From RGIG1828 sp045586905 (lineage in GTDB: Bacteria > Bacillota > Clostridia > UMGS1810), in NCBI GenBank assembly GCA_045586905.1, contig JAZNBF010000109.1, positions 1 to 24,533 on the forward strand: a stretch of 24,533 nucleotides of DNA, given 5' to 3'. Every line of letters starts with the position of its first letter. Position 1 is the stretch's first letter. A program made the position numbers and the translations under genes. Under the pieces are notes generated by a model that did not search any database, was not told where the DNA came from, and worked only from the letters and a program-made list of their open reading frames with translations. Shown here one piece after another: positions 1-7,763 of the stretch.

Positions 1-615
1 GCAGGTAATCTCTGGAGAACAACGCTCGATATTTTTGCTGATTGGAAATCAATCCTTGCAATATATGAGCAAAATGTCCGCCTTGCCAAATATGCAGGTC
101 CGGGCGGATGGAACGACCCAGATATGCTTGAAGTTGGCAACGGCAACCTTACGCTTGACGAAAACCGTGCACATTTCACACTCTGGTGTATGATGGCCGC
201 ACCGCTTATTCTCGGCCACGACATACGCAGATTTATTGTCGAAAACGGCAACGCAAAAGAGGACGACGAAATTCTTCAGATTCTCACAAACAAAGAGCTT
301 ATTGCAATTGACCAGGATAAGCTCGGCGTTCAGGCACGCAGACACAAAACAAACGGTAAGGTTGACCACCTTGTAAAGCCGCTTGAAAACAACGAAGCTG
401 CTTACTGCATTTTCAATAAATTCGGTGATGAATTTGAAGAAACCGTACACATCAGGGATTTCCTCAAAACCGAATACTGTCCCCTTCCCGTTGCAAACAA
501 ATATATTTGCAAAGAGCTGTGGTCGGGCAAAGAGTTTGAAACCGACGATGAAATTGACGTTGAGCTCAACTCTCACGCAGTAAAAGTATACCGAATCAAA
601 GCGATTGAGGATTAA
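1..615 (+). CDS. GH27 alpha-galactosidase, C-terminal part (5' end outside window)
   Basis: The frame is open from base 1, so the N-terminal half, including the catalytic nucleophile, lies outside the window. What remains is the end of the (beta/alpha)8 barrel and the C-terminal beta domain of a family GH27 glycosidase, which removes terminal alpha-galactosyl residues from oligosaccharides. The family pattern is clear: WRTTLDIF near residue 5, GPGGWNDPDML near residue 36, then RAHFTLWCMMAAPLILGHDIR. By alignment with human alpha-galactosidase A from memory, Asp10 of this fragment matches the acid/base Asp231. No signal peptide can be judged. The next ATG lies 3 nt after the TAA stop, and GAGG inside the last codons can serve as its ribosome binding site, so the two frames were probably translationally coupled. 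Substrate beyond alpha-galactosides is not determined. Confidence 0.9.
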   Translation, partial: AGNLWRTTLDIFADWKSILAIYEQNVRLAKYAGPGGWNDPDMLEVGNGNLTLDENRAHFTLWCMMAAPLILGHDIRRFIVENGNAKEDDEILQILTNKELIAIDQDKLGVQARRHKTNGKVDHLVKPLENNEAAYCIFNKFGDEFEETVHIRDFLKTEYCPLPVANKYICKELWSGKEFETDDEIDVELNSHAVKVYRIKAIED

Positions 616-618
616 ACT

Positions 619-3102
619 ATGTCACTTAAACTTACGGTTATAACAGACACTCACTATTATTCGCCGCAGACGGGAACAAGCGGCAAAGCATACAAAACTC
701 TTCTCACAAACCTCAAAGTTGTTAAACTCGATGGTTCTGTAGTTAAAACAGAAGTTATCGGTGGCGCAGACAAAGGTTATGTAGATTTTGCAATCAGCGA
801 AGAGTATGGCAGCAGCATCTTCGCTGCTGAAGAAACATTCAAAGTTGGCGAAGGCGTAGACGCTGAAAGCTACTTTGGTTATGCTTCAACAGTTTTTGTA
901 AAAAAACTTTCCAACAACAAATATGAAATCATCGCTATTATGCCTGGTGCAGAAAGCACAATCGTAGAACTCGGTCTTGAAGATATCGACACAATCGATA
1001 CCACAAAGGTTGAATACTACACAGATGCTGACAAATATGACACCAAAAAACTTACACTTGATGACACAGCTATCACAAGTGCTGCTGGTGTATACCTCAA
1101 CTATGCAGAAGTTGGTGTTAATGCTCTTAACACAGCTATTGGTGCAGCTAATGACATGGAAATCACTGTTATCGAAAACACCGGTGACAACAAATATGAC
1201 ATGATCATTGCAAAAGAATATGCTAAAAACAAATATGAGATCATCGCTATTATGCCTGGTGCAGAAAGCACAGTTGTTGAACTTGGTCTCGAAGACATCG
1301 AAACAATCGATGCTACAAAAGTTGAATACTACACAGATGCTGATCACTACAACACCAAGAAATACAATCTTGATGCTTCTGTAAACTCAGACGGTGTATA
1401 TTACAACTATGTAAAAACAAACATCACTGGTCTTAACGGTCAGTGCTCAGCTGGTGACGATGTAGAATTTACTCTCATCGAAAACACAGGTGACAACAAA
1501 TTCGATATGATCGTTGCTAAAGAATACAAATATGACAGAGTAGACTCCATTGAAGCTGAAAGAGACAGATTCATTGGTACAGCTTACACATTCGTATTTG
1601 ATTTCGAAGATGAAGCAAAATCTATCTCAATCGTTGACGAAAATGGCGAAGCTATGGAACTCAAAGATTTCGCTGAAGATGATGTAATCGCATTCATCTC
1701 CTCCAACGGTAACGGTAGAAACCACACATGGATCGAAGTTATCAACCTCGGCAAGAAAACTGTTGAAGGTACTGTAAACGAAACAAAAACAGATGCTGTT
1801 TATGTTGATGGCGTAGAATATGGCAAAGCTGGCGTTGGTTCAATCAACCTCGGCGATGAAGGCGTATTCTATCTCACAAGAACAGGCAAAATCTTCGATT
1901 TTGAAAAATCTGCTTCTGTTGCAGGCAACTATGCTTACATCCTCGGCACAGCAATCTCCAACAACGGTGGTTGGGACAATGCTTGGCAGGTTAAAATGCT
2001 CACAAAAGACAACGAAATCGTTACTTACACTGTAAAAGATGGTTTCGATCTTTATGACAAAGATGGCAACATCGTTGCTGCTGACCTTGACAAAGATGCA
2101 AGCTCCGCTGGCCTCGTTTCAGCTCTTGACATCACTGTAAACTCTGCTTCTAATGCATTCAAGACAAATGTTGCTTCCAGAATCGTAACCTACAAACTCG
2201 ACTCCAACGGTCTCATCAGAGAAATCGCTGCAGTTGATGCTTACAACGGTGGTTCTGACAACTACAATGCTGATGCTGAAAAACTCTTCACATCTTTCGA
2301 AACAGACGCTGTTATCTTCAACCTCACAGGTGCAAGAGACACAGGTTCTTTCGTAACAGATGCTTCTTCACTCGTTGACGACAACAACTACACTGGTTGG
2401 TATGTAAGAAACGAAGACAGTGAAGTTGACTGCCTCATCATCACAGCTGGTGCTGCTGCAGTAGACTATACTCAGGATCTCGCTATCATTACTGGTGTTA
2501 CAAGCACAAAAGTTAATGAAGAAGATGCTATGAAAGTTAGATACTATGTATCCAGCGAAGAAGAACTCAAAGAAATCATCATCATGGAAGACACAGCTGT
2601 ATCTGTACCTTGCGAAGGCACAGCTAAAGCTGACATTAAAGTTGGTGCTGCTATGATGTTCACAGCTGATGCTGACGGTGTTGCTTCTGCTTATGCAGTT
2701 CTCGCTAAGACAGCATTCGCAGCTAACGCTGCTAACAGTGCTGCTAGACCTTATGTAATCAACGCTACACTCGAAGCTTATGTTGAAAGCGCTGCTAACA
2801 ACCTCGACACAGAAATCGTTTACGGTTACATCGCAGATACTGCTAAAGTATCTAAGGGTACAAAAGTAATCGATGGTCTTGGTAACGAATATGTAATCCT
2901 TGGTTCTACCAATGCTTACACAATCAAAGACGATGCTGGCGAAAGCAAAGCTAGAGTATTTGCTGGCGATTGGCAGGCAACTGCTTCCATCGACACTTAT
3001 GTAGGCCATGCAAATGGTAAAGCTAACTACTTCATCGCTAAGATTGTTGATGATAAAGTAGCTGACTTCATCACATTCGCTAGACCTTTCCAGGTTGACT
3101 AA
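619..3102 (+). CDS. Chimeric frame: metallophosphoesterase start joined to S-layer-like repetitive surface protein
   Basis: This is one uninterrupted 827-codon frame made of two unlike parts. Residues 1-25 (MSLKLTVITDTHYYS, then GTSGKAY) look like the beginning of a calcineurin-type phosphoesterase, with the DTHYY metal-binding start. From about residue 26 (near base 694) no phosphoesterase motif appears: no GDxx, GNHD or GHxH. The remaining ~800 residues are acidic, rich in Asp, Ala, Val and Thr, almost Cys-free, and have internal repeats, like the body of a clostridial S-layer or cell-surface protein. Codon choice in this part is strongly biased (GCT, GTT, AAC, AAA, GAA), as expected of a very abundant protein. 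It lacks a signal peptide and SLH domains, which such proteins need. A strong terminator follows. The surface-protein assignment is inferred from composition and repeats; the join may be an assembly artefact. Confidence 0.6.
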   Translation: MSLKLTVITDTHYYSPQTGTSGKAYKTLLTNLKVVKLDGSVVKTEVIGGADKGYVDFAISEEYGSSIFAAEETFKVGEGVDAESYFGYASTVFVKKLSNNKYEIIAIMPGAESTIVELGLEDIDTIDTTKVEYYTDADKYDTKKLTLDDTAITSAAGVYLNYAEVGVNALNTAIGAANDMEITVIENTGDNKYDMIIAKEYAKNKYEIIAIMPGAESTVVELGLEDIETIDATKVEYYTDADHYNTKKYNLDASVNSDGVYYNYVKTNITGLNGQCSAGDDVEFTLIENTGDNKFDMIVAKEYKYDRVDSIEAERDRFIGTAYTFVFDFEDEAKSISIVDENGEAMELKDFAEDDVIAFISSNGNGRNHTWIEVINLGKKTVEGTVNETKTDAVYVDGVEYGKAGVGSINLGDEGVFYLTRTGKIFDFEKSASVAGNYAYILGTAISNNGGWDNAWQVKMLTKDNEIVTYTVKDGFDLYDKDGNIVAADLDKDASSAGLVSALDITVNSASNAFKTNVASRIVTYKLDSNGLIREIAAVDAYNGGSDNYNADAEKLFTSFETDAVIFNLTGARDTGSFVTDASSLVDDNNYTGWYVRNEDSEVDCLIITAGAAAVDYTQDLAIITGVTSTKVNEEDAMKVRYYVSSEEELKEIIIMEDTAVSVPCEGTAKADIKVGAAMMFTADADGVASAYAVLAKTAFAANAANSAARPYVINATLEAYVESAANNLDTEIVYGYIADTAKVSKGTKVIDGLGNEYVILGSTNAYTIKDDAGESKARVFAGDWQATASIDTYVGHANGKANYFIAKIVDDKVADFITFARPFQVD
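916..1530 (+). repeat. Tandem duplication (about 104 codons each) inside the surface protein
   Basis: Two consecutive copies begin with NKYEIIAIMPGAEST at 916 (residue 100) and 1228 (residue 204). Copy one is 312 bp; copy two is 6 bp shorter. Both run through LGLEDI, TKVEYYTDAD, a YNY or LNY segment, IENTGDNK and the ending AKEY. The start of each unit is nearly identical at the DNA level and the middle has diverged, which suggests an old duplication partly homogenised at its ends. Confidence 0.9.
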
Positions 3103-3133
3103 TTAATTCTTAAGTTCTCTAACTTAATTAATT
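3101..3133 (+). other. AT-rich hairpin just after the stop codon of the surface protein
   Basis: TTAAGTT and AACTTAA pair around a CTCT loop, and flanking AATTAAT/ATTAATT extends the stem past a small bulge. It overlaps the stop codon and precedes the real terminator, giving the transcript two stacked 3' hairpins. Such an arrangement can protect an abundant mRNA from 3' exonucleases; that role is inference. Confidence 0.5.
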
Positions 3134-3141
3134 AAAAAGAA

Positions 3142-3180
3142 AAGAGCCACGGCAATTATGCCGTGGTTCTTTTTGATTTT
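3142..3180 (+). terminator. Rho-independent terminator of the surface protein gene
   Basis: A 13-bp stem (AAGAGCCACGGCA with TGCCGTGGTTCTT, one G-U pair) closes a 4-nt ATTA loop. It is followed directly by a T-rich tract. From here to the promoter at 3298 I see no gene. Confidence 0.92.
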
Positions 3181-3297
3181 TAAAAAGGCAACTGCAAAAC
3201 AGCATGGGTCAGAGCTTAATCGGCAATGCAACACCATACAAATAACCACTCACTGAGGTGTGTTTATAAATTTGTATTGTTTCTTTTATCAAAACAC

Positions 3298-3326
3298 TTG
3301 AATTTGTGGTATAATTGTTATATAAT
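3298..3326 (+). promoter_or_regulatory. Sigma-A promoter for the DUF1846 gene
   Basis: The -35 is TTGAAT (3298-3303), followed by a 17-bp spacer and a -10 of TATAAT (3321-3326). A second perfect TATAAT lies 11 bp upstream at 3310-3315 but has no well-spaced -35. The leader to the start codon is about 65 nt. Confidence 0.75.
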
Positions 3327-3396
3327 TATATTTAGATTTGTCAGCGTGTTATTTGCAACATATTAAGATAATACACACAAGAAGGGGAAAGCATGT

Positions 3397-4860
3397 ATGT
3401 CACAGAAATGCTTTGATAACAACAAATATCTGCTCATGCAATCGCAATATATCAACGAGCGCATTGCACAGTTTGGCGGCAAGCTCTATCTGGAGTTTGG
3501 CGGCAAGCTTTTTGACGACTTTCATGCATCCCGTGTACTTCCCGGCTTTGAACCCGACAGTAAGCTCAAAATGCTTCTTCAGTTAAAAGACTGTGTTGAG
3601 ATTGTCATTACCATTAACACTTCCGACATAGAGAAAAACAAGCTCCGTTCCGACCTGGGCATCACCTATGATCGTGATGTTATCCGTCTCATAGATTGCT
3701 TCCGCTCCATAGGTCTCTATGTGAGCAGTGTTGTTATGACTCGTTTTGCAAATCAGCCTTCTGCCATAGCTTTCCAGAAAAGACTCGAATCACTCGGCGT
3801 CAATGTATATCGTCACTATTCCATAGAGGGTTATCCATCCGACATAAACCACATAGTAAGTGATGATGGCTATGGCAAAAACGAATATATCAAAACCACC
3901 CGTGAGCTCGTTGTTGTAACAGCTCCCGGCCCCGGCAGCGGCAAAATGGCAACCTGCCTCTCTCAGCTTTATCACGAGCACAAAAGAGGCACCTCGGCAG
4001 GCTATGCCAAGTTTGAAACCTTCCCCATATGGAATCTGCCTCTTTCCCATCCGGTGAACCTTGCCTACGAGGCAGCCACAGCAGATCTCGACGATGTCAA
4101 CATGATAGATCCTTTCCATCTCGATGCCTATGGCGAAACCACTGTCAACTACAATCGTGATGTCGAAATATTCCCCGTGGTTCATTCCATGCTTGAGACC
4201 ATCCTGGGCGAATGTCCCTACAAATCTCCCACCGATATGGGCGTTAACATGGCGGGCAATTGTATAATAGATGATGAGGAGTCCAAAAAAGCATCCAGAC
4301 AGGAAATTCTCCGTCGCTACTACACTGCACTTTGCGACCAGAAAAAAGGCACCATAACTGATGAAACAGTATATAAACTCGAGCTTCTCATGAAAAAAGC
4401 AGGTGTAACCGTTTCCGACCGTGACGTTGTAGCTCCCGCTCTCGAAAAGGCGTCTCTCACAGGCAAGCCTGCGGCATCCATTCGCTTGGATGACGGACGC
4501 ATCATAGTGGGCAAAACCTCTGCTCTCCTCGGTGCAACCTCGGCGCTTATGCTCAATGCCCTGAAAGCTCTTGCCGGAATAGATGACAGTGTTCATCTCA
4601 TCTCTCCAAGTATAATCGAGCCTATTTCCAAGCTGAAAACAGCACATCTTGGCAATCGCAATCCAAGACTTCACATAGATGAGGTCCTCATTGCACTCTC
4701 CATCTGTGCAAACACCGACCAAAATGCCCTTCTTGCCATGAATCAGCTTGACAACCTAAAAGGATGCGAGCTTCACTCGTCTGTCATTCTTTCACAGCAG
4801 GACGAAAAAATCATCAAAAGACTCGGCATAAATCTTACATGCGAACCTGCATATAAATAA
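3397..4860 (+). CDS. DUF1846 (UPF0371) family protein, function unknown
   Basis: The 487-aa product matches the DUF1846/UPF0371 family, which is widespread in Bacillota and Actinobacteria and usually about 490-505 aa, so this copy is full length. Diagnostic stretches are QFGGKLYLEFGGKLFDDFHA near the N-terminus, the glycine-rich VVTAPGPGSGKMATCLSQLY near residue 175 (P-loop-like, possibly a phosphate-binding loop), and DLGITYDRDVIRLID. No signal peptide or membrane segment is seen, so it is probably cytosolic. The biochemical role is not known. ATG at 3397 was preferred over ATG at 3393 because it opens this frame and sits about 9 nt after the AAGGGG ribosome binding site. The gene is monocistronic, with its own promoter and terminator. 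Confidence 0.88.
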   Translation: MSQKCFDNNKYLLMQSQYINERIAQFGGKLYLEFGGKLFDDFHASRVLPGFEPDSKLKMLLQLKDCVEIVITINTSDIEKNKLRSDLGITYDRDVIRLIDCFRSIGLYVSSVVMTRFANQPSAIAFQKRLESLGVNVYRHYSIEGYPSDINHIVSDDGYGKNEYIKTTRELVVVTAPGPGSGKMATCLSQLYHEHKRGTSAGYAKFETFPIWNLPLSHPVNLAYEAATADLDDVNMIDPFHLDAYGETTVNYNRDVEIFPVVHSMLETILGECPYKSPTDMGVNMAGNCIIDDEESKKASRQEILRRYYTALCDQKKGTITDETVYKLELLMKKAGVTVSDRDVVAPALEKASLTGKPAASIRLDDGRIIVGKTSALLGATSALMLNALKALAGIDDSVHLISPSIIEPISKLKTAHLGNRNPRLHIDEVLIALSICANTDQNALLAMNQLDNLKGCELHSSVILSQQDEKIIKRLGINLTCEPAYK

Positions 4861-4865
4861 TAAAT

Positions 4866-4896
4866 AAAGTCAAAGCAATAGCCTGCTTTGACTTTT
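4866..4896 (+). terminator. Rho-independent terminator after the DUF1846 gene
   Basis: A perfect 12-bp stem (AAAGTCAAAGCA / TGCTTTGACTTT) with a 6-nt ATAGCC loop starts 5 nt after the stop codon. The downstream T tract is short, so termination may be incomplete. Confidence 0.85.
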
Positions 4897-4899
4897 AAA

Positions 4900-4929
4900 T
4901 TGTTTGTTTGAAATCACAAATTTTATAAC
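4900..4929 (+). promoter_or_regulatory. Possible sigma-A promoter for the ClC transporter gene
   Basis: TTGTTT (4900-4905), an 18-bp spacer and TATAAC (4924-4929) form a modest promoter match between the preceding terminator and the ribosome binding site GAGGAG at 4939. The leader would be about 15-20 nt, too short for a riboswitch. Confidence 0.4.
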
Positions 4930-4949
4930 ATTACACTTGAGGAGTCATC

Positions 4950-6188
4950 ATGAAAAACATTATTAAACCAATATCTGAATATACAAAAACCTTTTTAAAA
5001 TGGACACTGTTTGCCATAATTCTTGGTGCCATTTGTGGTGTGGTGGGAGCAGCTTTTCATCATCTGCTCGATTTTGTCACACATTTTCGCACCCAAAACC
5101 CAAGAATTATATATTTTCTGCCTCTGTCTGGCCTTGTGATAGCACTTTTGTATAATCTTTCCAAAAAATTCGGCACAATCGATACCGACCGTATAATCAA
5201 GGCAGTTGGCACAAAAGTCGATATCCCGTTTATAACGGTGCCCCTTATCTTCATCTCCACCATAATCACCCATCTTTTCGGTGGTTCTGCTGGCCGTGAG
5301 GGTGCAGCACTTCAGATAGGTGGTGGCATTGGCTACAAATTCGGCAAATTATTTAAATTCTCCACCGACGACAGCCACACCATCACCATGGCAGGCATGG
5401 GAAGTGTGTTTTCGGCACTGTTTTCCACACCCGTCGCTGCAGCAGTTTTTGCAATCGAGGTGGCAAATGTTGGCTCACTTAATGTCACATCTTTTCTTCC
5501 ATGCATCATAGCATCTGCCACTGCATATTTTGTGTCAACCTCTTTGGGCGTCATCCCCATGAATCTGGGGCCGGTCATCTTCAGTGATGCCTCTGTTGTT
5601 TTTTCGCTCAAAGTTATTGTTCTTGCAATCATCTGCGCTCTCGTAAGCATTGTTTTTTGTGTGTCTGTAAGAAAAAGTGGCCACTATATGAAAAAGCTCC
5701 TTCCCAATCCTTTCCTCCGCATATTTGTCGGAGGCGCGCTTGTAGTTGTGCTCACACTTCTCGTCGGCACCTACGACTACAACGGTGCAGGCATGGATGT
5801 TGTATTTGGAGCGCTTTCTGGCGATGCCCGTGTGTATGATTTTCTGCTCAAGATAATTTTTACTGCCATAACCATTGGTGCAGGCTTCAAGGGCGGGGAG
5901 ATAGTCCCCTCGTTTTTCATCGGAGCTACCCTTGGATGTGCAGTTGCAAATCTTTTGGGCATAGATGCAGGCATTGGCGCATCTCTTGGCATGATTGCCC
6001 TTTTCTGCGGTGTGGTCAATTGCCCGATTGCATCTGTCCTCATTGCAATAGAGCTTTTTGGCGCAGATGGAATTCTTTTCTACACCATAGCCTGCGCAGT
6101 GAGCTATATCATGTCAGGCCATTTCAGCCTCTACAAAGAACAGCATTTTGTCTATTCAAAGCTGACAGCCGGTCTTTACGACAAATAA
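4950..6188 (+). CDS. ClC-family chloride/anion channel or antiporter
   Basis: The 412-aa polytopic membrane protein has about ten hydrophobic segments and a core that fits the ClC family of homodimeric anion channels and H+/anion antiporters. GGSAGREGAALQIGGG at residues 111-126 carries the gating-glutamate motif (Glu117, equivalent to Glu148 of CLC-ec1). A second pore loop, FKGGEIVPSFFIGATLG, matches the GxFxP region. The classical GSGIP loop is not recognisable; the corresponding stretch reads FGTIDTDRII. In that respect, and in GGSAGREG, it resembles the fluoride-type CLC-F branch, so the transported anion is uncertain. No fluoride riboswitch is seen upstream. The serine dehydratase gene follows after 21 nt with no terminator, so the two are probably cotranscribed. 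Confidence 0.88.
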   Translation: MKNIIKPISEYTKTFLKWTLFAIILGAICGVVGAAFHHLLDFVTHFRTQNPRIIYFLPLSGLVIALLYNLSKKFGTIDTDRIIKAVGTKVDIPFITVPLIFISTIITHLFGGSAGREGAALQIGGGIGYKFGKLFKFSTDDSHTITMAGMGSVFSALFSTPVAAAVFAIEVANVGSLNVTSFLPCIIASATAYFVSTSLGVIPMNLGPVIFSDASVVFSLKVIVLAIICALVSIVFCVSVRKSGHYMKKLLPNPFLRIFVGGALVVVLTLLVGTYDYNGAGMDVVFGALSGDARVYDFLLKIIFTAITIGAGFKGGEIVPSFFIGATLGCAVANLLGIDAGIGASLGMIALFCGVVNCPIASVLIAIELFGADGILFYTIACAVSYIMSGHFSLYKEQHFVYSKLTAGLYDK

Positions 6189-6209
6189 ACCACAAAAGGA
6201 GCCAAATCT

Positions 6210-7433
6210 ATGAGCACCTCAAGCTTTAAAATGGAAACCTTAAAAGAACTCTACAAAATAGGCCGTGGACCTTCAAGTTCCCACACCATAGGCCCCGAAC
6301 GTGCGTGTCTTGCTTTCAAAGATCGCAACGAAAGCGCCGACGAATTCAAAGTGATTCTCTATGGTTCACTTGCCAAAACGGGAGAGGGCCATGGCACCGA
6401 TGCAGTTATAGTCAAGACCATGGCGCCCAAGGCTTGCACCATCGAATTTGATATGCAAAAAACCGACCTTCCTCACCCCAACACAATGGACCTTTTTGCT
6501 CTGTCAAACGGAGAGATAATCTCAAAGGCAAGAGTTATGAGTGTTGGAGGCGGCAATATTCAGTTTGAGGGCGAAAGTGCACATAAGCCACAGCTTGTAT
6601 ATCCCCACAAAAGCTTCAGAGAAATAGCAGCCTTTTGCGCAGAAAACTCCATGGAGCTCTGGCAGTATGCCGAACACTTTGAGGGAGAAGGCTTCTGGGA
6701 CTATATCGACCTTGTATGGAACACTATGAAAGATGCCATCGAAAGAGGTTTAGATGACGAAGGCATCCTCCCCGGTGGCCTCGATGTTCACAAAAAAGCA
6801 AAACATCTTTTTGAAAATATATCTCCAAAAGAAAACTCGCGCACAAGGGAAAACAGGGTGGTTTGTGCCTATGCCTTTGCTGTCAGCGAGCAAAATGCCA
6901 TGGGCGAAACCATCGTAACTGCGCCCACATGTGGCTCCGCAGGCGTTCTCCCTGCTGTGCTCTACTATAACAATCAGCAGCTCGAAGTCACCACCACCGA
7001 GATAAAACGTGCCATGGCCACAGCAGGCATCATTGGCAATCTCATAAAGCACAATGCATCCATCTCGGGTGCCGAATGCGGATGTCAGGTGGAGGTTGGC
7101 ACAGCTTGTGCAATGGCAGCTGCTGCAATGGGGCAGATTTTCCATCTCCCCATCGACAAAATAGAATATGCCGCCGAAATTGCCATAGAACACCACCTCG
7201 GCCTCACCTGTGATCCAATCTGTGGCCTTGTTCAGATTCCCTGCATCGAGCGAAATGCAGTTGCGGCAATGCGTGCAATAAATGCTGCAAACCTTGCCGA
7301 CCTTCTTTTTGCCACAAGAAAAATATCGTTTGACAAGGTTGTTCAGACCATGAAAGAAACCGGCCACGATATGCCCGGTGCCTATAAGGAAACTGCCGAA
7401 GCAGGTCTTGCCAAAATACAGATAAACCCTTGA
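6210..7433 (+). CDS. sdaA: L-serine dehydratase, iron-sulfur dependent, single-chain
   Basis: This enzyme deaminates L-serine to pyruvate and ammonia using a [4Fe-4S] cluster. The 407-aa chain contains both the beta-like N-terminal domain (GRGPSSSHTIGPERA, residues 18-32) and the alpha-like catalytic domain (TAPTCGSAGVLPAV near 237-250). Cluster ligands expected for the family are present: Cys292 in CGCQVEVG, Cys334 in GLTCDP and Cys345 in QIPCIERN. It is about 45 residues shorter than E. coli SdaA, as in other compact single-chain clostridial forms. The ribosome binding site AAAAGGA lies 9 nt before the ATG. It follows the ClC gene by 21 nt. The stop codon is overlapped by the -35 element of the pheST promoter. 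Confidence 0.92.
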   Translation: MSTSSFKMETLKELYKIGRGPSSSHTIGPERACLAFKDRNESADEFKVILYGSLAKTGEGHGTDAVIVKTMAPKACTIEFDMQKTDLPHPNTMDLFALSNGEIISKARVMSVGGGNIQFEGESAHKPQLVYPHKSFREIAAFCAENSMELWQYAEHFEGEGFWDYIDLVWNTMKDAIERGLDDEGILPGGLDVHKKAKHLFENISPKENSRTRENRVVCAYAFAVSEQNAMGETIVTAPTCGSAGVLPAVLYYNNQQLEVTTTEIKRAMATAGIIGNLIKHNASISGAECGCQVEVGTACAMAAAAMGQIFHLPIDKIEYAAEIAIEHHLGLTCDPICGLVQIPCIERNAVAAMRAINAANLADLLFATRKISFDKVVQTMKETGHDMPGAYKETAEAGLAKIQINP

Positions 7434-7458
7434 CTTTTTCAAAAAATACTGATATACT
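7430..7458 (+). promoter_or_regulatory. Sigma-A promoter of the pheST T-box transcript
   Basis: The -35 TTGACT (7430-7435) overlaps the stop codon of the serine dehydratase gene. A 17-bp spacer leads to the -10 TATACT (7453-7458). The predicted start near 7464 coincides with the first paired base of T-box stem I, which independently supports both calls. Confidence 0.85.
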
Positions 7459-7463
7459 TTTAA

Positions 7464-7715
7464 AGTACTGTGAAAATGTGTAAGTAGCCAATATATGATT
7501 TTCCGAGAGAGAAGATGCCGTCGGCTGTGAGCATCTTAAATAGTATATTGTGTGAATTTCAGCATTGGAGTACTCTGCGAAAGTCCATTGTGGATATAAG
7601 CAGGGTGTTTGAGCCTCACGCCAAAAGACTCACAGAGTGCGAAAACCTTTGTTTTCGAATTTGGGTGGTACCGCGGGTTACAGCTCGTCCCTTAGAGGAT
7701 GAGCTGTTTTTTATT
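7464..7715 (+). promoter_or_regulatory. T-box riboswitch, tRNA-Phe specific, upstream of pheST
   Basis: This leader senses uncharged tRNA-Phe and lets transcription continue into pheST when phenylalanyl-tRNA is scarce. The base of stem I pairs AGTACT at 7464-7469 with AGTACT at 7569-7574, and CAATATA (7489-7495) pairs with TATATTG (7544-7550). The specifier codon is read as TTC (Phe) at 7558-7560, in GAATTTCAGC, followed by the usual purine. The conserved T-box sequence GGGTGGTACCGCG lies at 7663-7675, with UGGU available to pair with the tRNA acceptor end. The terminator alternative follows at 7680-7712. The specifier agrees with the downstream genes. Confidence 0.95.
7680..7715 (+). terminator. 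Conditional terminator of the Phe T-box
   Basis: ACAGCTCGTCC (7680-7690) pairs with GGATGAGCTGT (7697-7707) around CTTAGA, with one G-U pair, and runs into six Ts (7707-7712). It is mutually exclusive with the antiterminator that contains the T-box sequence at 7663-7675. Confidence 0.92.
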
Positions 7716-7763
7716 TACAGGCAATCGCAGTGTAGCGATTGCAACACAGAAAGGGAGTATATT

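Noticed and set aside
886..1347. Antisense open frame of 153 codons opposite the surface protein
   Set aside because: It is Phe/Cys/Asp-rich low-complexity sequence that mirrors the strong codon bias of the plus strand; no ribosome binding site or family resemblance.
2368..3009. Antisense open frame of 213 codons opposite the surface protein
   Set aside because: Ser/Phe/Val/Cys-rich mirror of the biased plus-strand codons, with no start signal.
3790..4722. Antisense open frame of 310 codons opposite the DUF1846 gene
   Set aside because: The plus-strand protein is clearly conserved; the antisense product has no recognisable domain or ribosome binding site.
4897..4949. Fluoride riboswitch before the ClC gene
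   Set aside because: The gap is only about 50 nt after the terminator and shows none of the conserved riboswitch core.
7515..7763. In-frame N-terminal extension of pheS
   Set aside because: This stretch is the T-box leader, with paired stem I, T-box and terminator. pheS starts at 7764 with its own ribosome binding site.
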